NCBI GenBank assembly: GCA_900557505.1
Contig: USTC01000057.1
Location: forward strand, 1-6,821
DNA: 6,821 bases
DNA from: an uncultured Collinsella sp.
GTDB lineage: Bacteria; Actinomycetota; Coriobacteriia; Coriobacteriales; Coriobacteriaceae
Direction: 5' to 3'
The notes below the pieces were generated by a model, which had not been told where the DNA came from, ran no database searches, and worked only from the letters and a program-made list of their open reading frames with translations. The position numbers were made by a program, and so were the translations under genes. Of the stretch, positions 1-4,316 are shown piece after piece. Numbering within the stretch: position 1 is the stretch's first letter; every line of letters begins with the position of its first letter.

Positions 1-1148
1 GCCACGGCTACGATGCCGGCGATAAAGAACAGCTTGACCTGAGCGAGCTGCGCGAAGGCGGCAACGATGAGCATGACGATGAGGCCGAAGATCTCCATGG
101 GGTCGATGCCCGTCTGGCCGCAGCTCTGCGCGCTCATGATGGTGGTGACAAAGGTGAACAGCGTGACGATGACGGCCGGAACGGGGCCAAGGTCGAGCAC
201 GATGGCGATGATCACGGCGATGGCGGCAGCGCCCAGGCCGATGATACCGGCATCGAGCTTAAGGGAGCCCGAGATGAGCGACTGTTCGTCGGTGTCGGTG
301 GAGCTGTCGGCGGCGAGGCCGCGGACGATACCGGCGACCTGCGGCAGGATGTCCTTGAGGACGACGGCGACGCCAAAGCCCATCATGAGGCCCATACCCA
401 GGGACTTAACAATGCCCTGTGCGGTCACAACATCGAACAGACCGGCAGCGGTGCCGCCCACGATGATGCCAAAGTTGCCCAGCAGCGCGCCGGCAAACCA
501 GAACGCGACGGGGGCGAAGCCCACGAGGAAGCCGACGGAGAGCAGCATGGGCGAGTTGTAGATGGCAAAGGTCACGCCGGGGATGTTGAGCGTGCACAAC
601 ATACTGGGCACAATGCCCAGAGCGTCGCGCAGCACGCTGTAGATGCCGGCGATGGCCATAGAACCAAAGAGCTGCTTGCCGGTCTTGCCGCCGGCCTCGG
701 TGGCGCGCAAGGTCTGAGCTGCGGCGTTGCCGGTGGGGAACTCAAGCGCGGCGTCCACGATAAAGTGACGGTGGATGAGCGCCGTGGCCAGCAGGCCCAG
801 GATAGTGCCGGCGAGTGCCACGATAAACATGTCGAGCCAGCTGATCTGGTCGGCATAGCCCAGCATCCAGGCGCCCGGGATGGTAAACGCCAGGCCACCG
901 GCGACCATGGCGCCCGCGGACATGATGGTGTGGGTAACGTTGGCCTCGTTGAGGCTGGCGTTACCCATGAGCTTCAGGAAGAACAGCGAAATGACGGCAG
1001 CGAAGACGATCGGCCAGGGGAGTGCGCCCATCTTGAGAGCGGTGTAGGCCGAGCTTGCCGTGATGATCACGCAGCCAAGGACGCCGATGACGACGCCGCG
1101 CAGCGTGAGTTGCCCGCGCATCGAAGCGCGGTTCGAGGGATTGCTCAT
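1..1148 (-). CDS. OPT-family oligopeptide/metal-chelate transporter, N-terminal part
   Basis: I translated this minus-strand frame by hand. It is open from an ATG at 1148-1146 to the window edge, giving 382 codons plus two bases. The protein is a very hydrophobic multi-spanning membrane protein. It begins with a short polar tail, then LTLRGVVIGVLGCVIITASS at about residues 14-33 and a YTALKMG segment. It continues with NEANVTHTIMSAGAMVAGG (about 67-85), EFPTGNAAAQTLRA (136-149) and CGQTGIDPMEIFG (343-355). These match the prokaryotic branch of the OPT (oligopeptide transporter) superfamily, whose members import peptides or metal-chelate-like solutes by secondary transport. Bacterial members are usually somewhat over 600 residues, so the C-terminal third or more lies to the left. 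A cytoplasmic loop with an acidic run (DSSTDTDEQ) lies near 281-289. The start is backed by AAAGGAG six bases upstream. The gene is divergent from coaX. The substrate cannot be told from sequence alone. The frame shows no interruption. Confidence 0.88.
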   Translation of the reverse strand, partial: MSNPSNRASMRGQLTLRGVVIGVLGCVIITASSAYTALKMGALPWPIVFAAVISLFFLKLMGNASLNEANVTHTIMSAGAMVAGGLAFTIPGAWMLGYADQISWLDMFIVALAGTILGLLATALIHRHFIVDAALEFPTGNAAAQTLRATEAGGKTGKQLFGSMAIAGIYSVLRDALGIVPSMLCTLNIPGVTFAIYNSPMLLSVGFLVGFAPVAFWFAGALLGNFGIIVGGTAAGLFDVVTAQGIVKSLGMGLMMGFGVAVVLKDILPQVAGIVRGLAADSSTDTDEQSLISGSLKLDAGIIGLGAAAIAVIIAIVLDLGPVPAVIVTLFTFVTTIMSAQSCGQTGIDPMEIFGLIVMLIVAAFAQLAQVKLFFIAGIVAV

Positions 1149-1154
1149 ATAAAA

Positions 1155-1161
1155 CTCCTTT
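1155..1161 (-). promoter_or_regulatory. Ribosome binding site of the OPT transporter
   Basis: On the minus strand this reads AAAGGAG, followed by six bases (TTTTAT) and the ATG. It fixes the start of the transporter at 1148. It also shows that the transporter reading frame, rather than the overlapping plus-strand frames across 67-1265, is the real gene. Confidence 0.8.
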
Positions 1162-1184
1162 GCGTATATCCGCTTCCCCCAGGA

Positions 1185-1205
1185 GCGCCGTTACGGATAC
1201 GGCGC
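1185..1205 (-). other. Hairpin in the 5' leader of the OPT transporter
   Basis: GCGCCGT (1185-1191) and ACGGCGC (1199-1205) form a perfect 7-bp stem around a 7-base loop (TACGGAT on the plus strand). It lies between the likely promoter and the ribosome binding site of the transporter. No T-run follows it on the minus strand, so it is not an obvious terminator. Its role is unknown, and it could be a chance fold in G+C-rich DNA. Confidence 0.35.
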
Positions 1206-1258
1206 GGGAAGTCGGGTTACCAAGGGCCGCCGCGTGAGCTCGCAAACGACCGCGCACC

Positions 1259-1264
1259 AGTATA
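1259..1264 (-). promoter_or_regulatory. Candidate -10 box for the OPT transporter
   Basis: The minus strand reads TATACT here, about 110 bases before the transporter start. No convincing -35 hexamer is found 16-18 bases upstream, and there is no TGn extension. The assignment rests on the single box and the divergent gene layout. If right, it gives a leader of about 100 bases containing the 1185-1205 hairpin. Confidence 0.25.
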
Positions 1265-1274
1265 GCCGCAAGCT

Positions 1275-1292
1275 AGTCATTTTGGGATGACT
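1275..1292. promoter_or_regulatory. Inverted repeat between divergent genes, possible operator
   Basis: AGTCAT (1275-1280) and ATGACT (1287-1292) are perfect inverted copies separated by TTTGGG. The dyad sits between two candidate -10 boxes pointing in opposite directions, and its right half coincides with the best -35-like hexamer for coaX. A regulator bound here could control both directions. The half-sites are short and a chance origin is possible. Confidence 0.35.
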
Positions 1293-1313
1293 GGTTTAGG
1301 TAGGCGATATACT
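1287..1313 (+). promoter_or_regulatory. Candidate promoter of coaX
   Basis: ATGACT (1287-1292, four of six matches to TTGACA) precedes TATACT (1308-1313, five of six matches to TATAAT) with a short 15-base spacer. Transcription would start near 1320, just ahead of the AAAGGAG at 1326-1332. The -10 box is good and the -35 is weak. Confidence 0.4.
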
Positions 1314-1325
1314 GCCGGGCAGACG

Positions 1326-1332
1326 AAAGGAG
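1326..1332 (+). promoter_or_regulatory. Ribosome binding site deciding the coaX start
   Basis: AAAGGAG lies eight bases before the ATG at 1341. It favours that start over an in-frame ATG at 1287, which has no such site and lies within the likely promoter. Confidence 0.75.
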
Positions 1333-1340
1333 CGCCGACG

Positions 1341-2192
1341 ATGCTTAATGGGTGCGCATATATATTGACGGTCGACGTGGGCAACACGTTCATTCGCTTT
1401 GGTCTGTTTGCCGAGGATTCGGCCGCGGCGCAGGAATGTCCGCTTGCGACGTGCGAGATCACGACGCCGTCGAGCATTACAGCAGACGAGGCGCGCATGC
1501 GTCTCGTGCAGGTCATGGCCGCACTGGCGGCCGACGCGGGCATGCCGGGTGCGCTTGTGCCCGCGGCTGCTGTGCTGAGCTGCGTGGTCCCGGCGCTCGA
1601 GCGCCCGTGGAAGGTAGCGCTTTCCCGTACTTGCACGGGGCGCGTGCTCACCGTGGGGCCGGGACTTAAGACCGGCATGCCCGTGCACTACGATGACCCG
1701 GCCGAGATCGGTCCCGACCGCATCGCCGACGCCGTGGCAGCCCGCGCCGTCTACGGCTCGCCCTGCATCGTGATTGACTTGGGCACGACGACCAATATCG
1801 AGGTCATCGACGCGCGCGGCACCTTTGTCGGCGGCGTTATCGCGCCAGGCCTGGCCCTCGGCGCCCGCTCGCTTTCGGCGGCAGCAGCGCGCCTACCCCA
1901 GGTTGAGCCCTCGGCGCCAACGCACGTCATCGGCCGCAACACGCGCGAGGCCATGCGCTCGGGCGTGGTTTTGGGCGAGGTAGCACGCATCGACGGCATG
2001 CTCGACATGGTGCTTGCCGAGATGCGTGCGACTAAGGCCGCGGGGGAGAGCGATGTGCCCATCGTCATTACCGGCGACGATGCCGAGGCACTTGCGGCCC
2101 TTGTCGGTCATAGCCTGACGGTCGATGACGCGCTGACGCTGCGGGGCCTCGCCGAGCTCTACCACATCAATCAAAAGCCCCGTCGCGCGTAG
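1341..2192 (+). CDS. coaX: Type III pantothenate kinase CoaX
   Basis: CoaX phosphorylates pantothenate with ATP, the first step of coenzyme A synthesis in the cytoplasm. The product is 283 residues, close to the 250-270 usual for the family. The ASKHA-fold motifs appear in order. LTVDVGNT at about 9-16 is the N-terminal phosphate-binding loop. GPDRIADAVAA at 124-134 holds D126, in the conserved G-x-D-R motif that carries the catalytic Asp in this family. VIDLGTTTNIEVID occupies 144-157. GGVIAPGL at 164-171 and IGRNTREAMRSGV at 197-209 follow, then VITGDDAEAL at 242-251. Two stretches depart from the usual wording: DLGTTTN where DFGTATT is common, and TGDD where TGG is common. The active-site Asp and overall order are kept, so I expect an active enzyme. 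Type III kinases need a monovalent cation and are not feedback-inhibited by CoA. The gene has its own candidate promoter, and its stop codon lies inside a strong hairpin. Confidence 0.93.
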   Translation: MLNGCAYILTVDVGNTFIRFGLFAEDSAAAQECPLATCEITTPSSITADEARMRLVQVMAALAADAGMPGALVPAAAVLSCVVPALERPWKVALSRTCTGRVLTVGPGLKTGMPVHYDDPAEIGPDRIADAVAARAVYGSPCIVIDLGTTTNIEVIDARGTFVGGVIAPGLALGARSLSAAAARLPQVEPSAPTHVIGRNTREAMRSGVVLGEVARIDGMLDMVLAEMRATKAAGESDVPIVITGDDAEALAALVGHSLTVDDALTLRGLAELYHINQKPRRA

Positions 2193-2201
2193 CGATGGGG
2201 C
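2177..2201. terminator. Strong hairpin overlapping the coaX stop codon
   Basis: GCCCCGTCGC (2177-2186) and GCGATGGGGC (2192-2201) form a 10-bp stem with a single G-U wobble and a five-base loop. The last coaX codons supply the left arm, and the TAG at 2190-2192 spans the loop and the start of the right arm. Four A's precede the stem and no T-run follows on the plus strand. On the minus strand the same stem is followed by TTTTGATT, the shape of an intrinsic terminator for antisense transcription. On the plus strand it may pause polymerase or protect the 3' end. Confidence 0.5.
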
Positions 2202-2229
2202 GGTGGGATAAGCGCCCCTACCTTCCACC

Positions 2230-2238
2230 TGCTACAAT
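2230..2238 (+). promoter_or_regulatory. Extended -10 promoter of the dCMP deaminase gene
   Basis: TGCTACAAT fits the extended -10 pattern TGnTATAAT with one mismatch. There is no recognisable -35 hexamer at the right distance, as is common for extended -10 promoters. It lies 34 bases before the deaminase ATG, giving a leader of about 25-30 bases, and suggests the gene is transcribed separately from coaX. Confidence 0.5.
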
Positions 2239-2259
2239 GGGTCAAACTGTTGCGATTAC

Positions 2260-2266
2260 GGAGGTG
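2260..2266 (+). promoter_or_regulatory. Ribosome binding site deciding the deaminase start
   Basis: GGAGGTG is followed by six bases (TCTGCC) and the ATG at 2273. An in-frame ATG at 2195 would add 26 residues, but it falls inside the coaX terminal hairpin and upstream of the likely promoter. The shorter start is therefore preferred. Confidence 0.8.
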
Positions 2267-2272
2267 TCTGCC

Positions 2273-2797
2273 ATGTCGGACGATCTTCATCAAACCGCGT
2301 CGGGCAAGCGCCGCGACGTCATTAGCTGGGACGAGTTCTTTATGAGCGTGGCCATCGCCGCGCAGCGCCGCAGTAAGGACCCCAACACGCAGGTGGGCGC
2401 GTGCATCGCCAACACCAACCACCGCATCCTTTCGGTGGGCTACAACGGCACACCCTCGGCACTCAACGACGACTTTTTCCCGTGGGGCACGAGCGACGAT
2501 CCGTTGCAGGACAAGCACAACTACGTGGTGCATGCCGAGGCAAACGCCGTGCTTAACTACCGCGGCTCGCTCAAAGACCTCGAGGGTTCTACAGTCTACG
2601 TCACGCTATTCCCGTGCCACGACTGCGCCAAGATCCTGGCGCAGGTGGGCGTGGGCGAGGTCGTCTACCTGGACAATAAGTATGCCGACACCGATGACGG
2701 CCGTATCAGCCGCCGCATTCTCGACTCCTGCGGCATCAGCTACCGCCAGGTCATCGTCGATGTCCAGATTGGTACCGGGGGACAGGCTCAGCAGTAG
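2273..2797 (+). CDS. comEB: dCMP deaminase (ComEB/deoxycytidylate deaminase family)
   Basis: The enzyme hydrolyses dCMP to dUMP and ammonia, supplying substrate for thymidylate synthase. The 174-residue product has the cytidine/deoxycytidylate deaminase zinc site. HAEANAV at 87-93 gives His87 as a zinc ligand and Glu89 as the proton-shuttling residue, and FPCHDCAK at 113-120 gives Cys115 and Cys118. Other family features are ISWDEFFMSVAIAAQRRSKDPNTQVGA (17-43), the substrate-loop stretch GYNGTPSALNDDFFPW (56-71) and KYADTDDGRISRRIL near 136-150. Length and motif wording fit ComEB-type dCMP deaminases better than tRNA adenosine deaminases or free cytidine deaminases. The last few codons (GTGGQAQQ) lie over a stretch containing GGGGACAGGC, the same ten bases found in the hairpin loop downstream of lgt. 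The C terminus may therefore have been altered by a dispersed element. Confidence 0.9.
   Translation: MSDDLHQTASGKRRDVISWDEFFMSVAIAAQRRSKDPNTQVGACIANTNHRILSVGYNGTPSALNDDFFPWGTSDDPLQDKHNYVVHAEANAVLNYRGSLKDLEGSTVYVTLFPCHDCAKILAQVGVGEVVYLDNKYADTDDGRISRRILDSCGISYRQVIVDVQIGTGGQAQQ
2777..2787 (+). repeat. Copy of the dispersed-element core inside the deaminase 3' end
   Basis: Positions 2778-2787 read GGGGACAGGC, identical to 4193-4202 in the hairpin after lgt. It lies within the last codons of the deaminase gene. No matching stem arms are seen around it, so it may be a decayed element or a chance match, though an exact ten-base match is not expected by chance in so short a window. Confidence 0.35.
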
Positions 2798-2801
2798 CGC
2801 G

Positions 2802-2822
2802 TGCCAACGCCAGCTGGCGGCA
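2802..2822 (+). other. Palindrome just after the dCMP deaminase gene
   Basis: CGCCAGCTGGCG (2808-2819) is a perfect 12-base palindrome. TGC (2802-2804) and GCA (2820-2822) can lengthen the stem past a three-base bulge. It starts five bases after the stop codon. AAAA, not a T-run, follows, so it is a weak terminator candidate on the plus strand; on the minus strand TTTT precedes it. It may act as a 3'-end stabiliser. Confidence 0.35.
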
Positions 2823-2828
2823 AAACAG

Positions 2829-2850
2829 CCAAAAGAGCCCCGTCCCAAAT
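2829..2850 (-). repeat. Possible dispersed-element fragment after the deaminase gene
   Basis: Read on the minus strand this contains TTTGGGACGGGGCTCTTTT. Its segment TGGGACGGGGCTCTTT matches the hairpin-loop segment GGGGACAGGCACCTTT downstream of lgt at 11 of 16 positions. There are no matching stem arms. I list it as a possible relative of the three hairpin elements, not as a proven member. Confidence 0.25.
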
Positions 2851-2913
2851 TGACTACTCGTGAAAGTCGCGTCTGCGCGCATGGACGGCTCGTGAGCGGG
2901 TACATGGCTGTAG

Positions 2914-2919
2914 TAACAT
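2914..2919 (+). promoter_or_regulatory. Weak candidate -10 box upstream of the NifU-like gene
   Basis: TAACAT matches TATAAT at four of six positions and lies 49 bases before the GTG start. No good -35 is present. If used, the 2930-2945 hairpin would sit at the beginning of the transcript. Confidence 0.2.
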
Positions 2920-2929
2920 AGCTTCTGTC

Positions 2930-2945
2930 CGCGGGCGTGCCCGCG
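2930..2945 (+). other. Perfect G+C hairpin in the leader of the NifU-like gene
   Basis: CGCGGGC and GCCCGCG form a perfect palindrome around GT, folding as six base pairs with a four-base loop (CGTG). A T/G-rich stretch (TTGTTGTG) follows, then the AAAGGAG of the next gene. It could be an attenuator, the end of read-through from the deaminase gene, or a structural element of the leader. Confidence 0.4.
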
Positions 2946-2967
2946 TTGTTGTGAGAAAGGAGCCCCT

Positions 2968-3246
2968 GTGGCTGTTAACGAAGAGCTGCTTAAGAAGGTT
3001 CTTGAAGAGATTCGCCCCAACCTGCAGGCCGACGGTGGCGATATGGAGTATGTGGGCGTCGACGACGAGGGCGTCGTCAAGCTGGAGCTGCAGGGCGCCT
3101 GTGCCGGCTGCCCCATGAGCTCGCTAACCCTTTCCATGGGCATCGAGCGCATCCTGAAGGAGCACGTGCCCGGCGTTACCCGCGTTGAGCAGGTCAATGC
3201 TTCCGGCGAGGCCGAGGACCTGTACGACGAGTACGCGCCGTTCTAA
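2968..3246 (+). CDS. NifU C-terminal-domain Fe-S cluster scaffold/carrier protein
   Basis: A 92-residue protein made of the NifU C-terminal (Nfu) domain alone. Nfu proteins hold or transfer Fe-S clusters using a pair of cysteines, and a cluster is usually bridged between two monomers. The family signature IRPNLQADGGDMEYVGV appears at about 15-31, and GACAGCPMSS at 43-52 holds the Cys45-x-x-Cys48 pair. There is no N-terminal IscU-like domain and no degenerate A-type domain, so this is the short form common in Gram-positive bacteria and cyanobacteria. The tail (EAEDLYDEYAPF) is acidic. The start codon is GTG, chosen because AAAGGAG lies five bases upstream and the domain begins immediately after it. 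A terminator-like hairpin follows before lgt. No other Fe-S assembly gene is in the window. Confidence 0.9.
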   Translation: MAVNEELLKKVLEEIRPNLQADGGDMEYVGVDDEGVVKLELQGACAGCPMSSLTLSMGIERILKEHVPGVTRVEQVNASGEAEDLYDEYAPF

Positions 3247-3257
3247 GATGCGAAAGC

Positions 3258-3277
3258 TGCGGACGGTACGCTCCGCA
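3258..3277 (+). other. Small hairpin after the NifU-like gene
   Basis: TGCGGA (3258-3263) and TCCGCA (3272-3277) make a six-base-pair stem with an eight-base loop, starting 11 bases after the stop codon. No T-run follows. It may add to 3'-end structure together with the larger hairpin at 3296-3328. Confidence 0.3.
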
Positions 3278-3295
3278 TAGACGTTACGCCCAAAT

Positions 3296-3333
3296 ATGCG
3301 GCTGCGAGCGTAAGGCCCGCGGCCGCATTTGTA
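3296..3333 (+). terminator. Terminator-like hairpin between the NifU-like gene and lgt
   Basis: ATGCGGCTGCG (3296-3306) pairs with CGCGGCCGCAT (3318-3328) over 11 bp including one wobble pair, around an 11-base loop. The T-rich tail TTGTAT follows. The tail is short and broken, so termination may be partial. Part of the loop, GCGTAA at 3308-3313, can instead pair with TTACGC at 3284-3289. The ribosome binding site of lgt begins only about 15 bases beyond the stem, so the hairpin also forms the end of the lgt leader. Confidence 0.5.
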
Positions 3334-3354
3334 TGTAGGGAGCAGGGGATCGAT

Positions 3355-4176
3355 ATGCTCAACGACCTCTACCATATGCTTGATCCCGTCGCGATCTCGG
3401 CGGGCCCCATCACCATCTACTGGTACGGCCTGGCCTACGTGGTCGGCGCTCTGCTCACGGCGGTCGTTATGTACCGCACACAGCGTCGTTGGGGCTTCGA
3501 CATTACGATTGATGACCTGACGAGTGTCGTGGTCGGCGCGGTCTTTGGCCTCATCATCGGCGCGCGCCTGTTTTACGTCATCTTCTATGGCGATGGCTAC
3601 TATTGGACCCACCCGCTCGAGATCTTTGCCACCAACGAGGGAGGTATGAGCTTCCACGGCGGCCTGGTGGGCGGCATCTTGGGCGGCATCATCGTGTGCC
3701 GCATGTACAAGCTTGATGCATGGACCGTCGCCGACCTTGCTGTGATCGGCGCCCCGCTGGCCCTGTGCCTGGGCCGTTGTGCCAATTTCGTCAACGGCGA
3801 GCTGTGGGGCAAACCGACTGATCTGCCTTGGGGTGTGGTCTTTGGCGGCACCGCGGGCGATATGCCGCGCCATCCCTCCCAGCTCTACGAGGCGTTTCTT
3901 GAGGGGGTCGTGCTCTTCTGTATTTTGCAGGTGCTCAGCCGCAAAAAGCCGCTACTGCCCCAGGGTACGTTTATGGGCGTGTTCGTGATGGGGTACGGCA
4001 TCGTCCGCTTTCTCGTTGAGTTCGTGCGCGTGCCCGATGCGCAGCTGGGCTATCTGCTGGGCGGTGTCATCACCATGGGTCAGCTGCTGAGTTTGCCGCT
4101 TGTGATCGCCGGCCTAGCGCTCATCATCTTCGCCCGACACCGCAATCAGCCCCAGCGCGTCTACCTGGACGCCTAA
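3355..4176 (+). CDS. lgt: Prolipoprotein diacylglyceryl transferase Lgt
   Basis: Lgt is a polytopic plasma-membrane enzyme. It moves the diacylglyceryl group of phosphatidylglycerol onto the lipobox cysteine of prolipoproteins, the first step of lipoprotein maturation. The product has 273 residues, near the family norm. The first membrane segment follows GPITIYWYGLAYVVG (17-31). Next come GARLFYVIFY (69-78), MSFHGGLVGGILGG (98-111), GRCANFVNGELWG (140-152), RHPSQLYEAFLEG (172-184) and YGIVRFLVEFVRVPD (214-228). By position, His101, Arg141, Asn144, Gly152, Tyr214, Arg218 and Glu222 appear equivalent to E. coli His103, Arg143, Asn146, Gly154, Tyr235, Arg239 and Glu243. All key residues are therefore present. 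The ATG has AGGGGA five bases upstream. The gene lies alone between a partial terminator and two hairpin elements, with no lspA beside it in this window. Confidence 0.96.
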   Translation: MLNDLYHMLDPVAISAGPITIYWYGLAYVVGALLTAVVMYRTQRRWGFDITIDDLTSVVVGAVFGLIIGARLFYVIFYGDGYYWTHPLEIFATNEGGMSFHGGLVGGILGGIIVCRMYKLDAWTVADLAVIGAPLALCLGRCANFVNGELWGKPTDLPWGVVFGGTAGDMPRHPSQLYEAFLEGVVLFCILQVLSRKKPLLPQGTFMGVFVMGYGIVRFLVEFVRVPDAQLGYLLGGVITMGQLLSLPLVIAGLALIIFARHRNQPQRVYLDA

Positions 4177-4181
4177 CCAAG

Positions 4182-4216
4182 ACCACCACAAAGGGGACAG
4201 GCACCTTTGCGGTGGT
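4182..4216 (+). repeat. REP-like hairpin A after lgt
   Basis: ACCACC, a mismatched A, then CAAAGG (4182-4194) pairs with CCTTTG, a mismatched C, then GGTGGT (4204-4216): 12 base pairs and one A-C mismatch. The loop is GGACAGGCA. The element starts five bases after the lgt stop codon. No T-run follows, so it is not a classical terminator. Its loop core GGGGACAGGC is shared with the other elements in the window, while its stem sequence is its own. From memory, this GGGGACAGGCACC word recurs as an extragenic palindromic repeat in various bacteria; this could not be checked here. Confidence 0.65.
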
Positions 4217-4229
4217 TCGCTGGGCAACG

Positions 4230-4260
4230 ATGACAGAACCGTAACGTTTTCCCAGATAAA
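4230..4260 (+). promoter_or_regulatory. Weak promoter candidate for the 727-residue membrane protein
   Basis: ATGACA (4230-4235, five of six matches to TTGACA) lies 19 bases before GATAAA (4255-4260, four of six matches to TATAAT). The spacer is long and the -10 box poor. If real, the transcript would begin inside hairpin B, which would then be a leader element. If not, the gene relies on read-through from lgt. Confidence 0.2.
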
Positions 4261-4297
4261 ACCTGCCAAAATAAACCTGTCCTTTTTTGGCAGGTTT
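4259..4297. repeat. REP-like hairpin B / bidirectional terminator before the 727-residue gene
   Basis: AAACCTGCCAAAA (4259-4271) and TTTTGGCAGGTTT (4285-4297) form a perfect 13-bp stem around a 13-base loop. Read on the minus strand, the loop is AAGGACAGGTTTA, sharing the GGACAGG core of element A and the CAGGTTT of element C, so B is in opposite orientation to A and C. The stem is A-rich at one side and T-rich at the other, which allows terminator function in either direction. AAACCTG recurs inside the loop at 4273-4279. The stem ends 19 bases before the GTG start of the next gene. Confidence 0.65.
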
Positions 4298-4316
4298 CTA
4301 GAAAGGCTTTCGGACT

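Noticed and set aside
67..1265. Plus-strand open frames at 67-561 and 765-1265
   Set aside because: They lie opposite a continuous 382-codon OPT transporter frame with a good ribosome binding site. Their products are low-complexity and match no family I know.
1287..1340. Upstream ATG at 1287 as the coaX start
   Set aside because: It would add 18 residues encoded over the likely promoter. The ATG at 1341 has AAAGGAG at ideal spacing and begins right before the family's first strand.
1149..1340. Riboswitch or tRNA in the divergent gap
   Set aside because: I found no cloverleaf, T-box, or known riboswitch core. Only small hairpins are present.
2195..2272. Upstream ATG at 2195 as the deaminase start
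   Set aside because: It lies within the coaX terminal hairpin, has no ribosome binding site and would place the extended -10 promoter inside the gene. GGAGGTG supports 2273.
4296..4316. GAAAGGCTTTC overlap as a hairpin hiding the ribosome binding site of the 727-residue gene
   Set aside because: The self-complementary part allows only a four-base-pair stem with a three-base loop, too weak to claim a regulatory fold.
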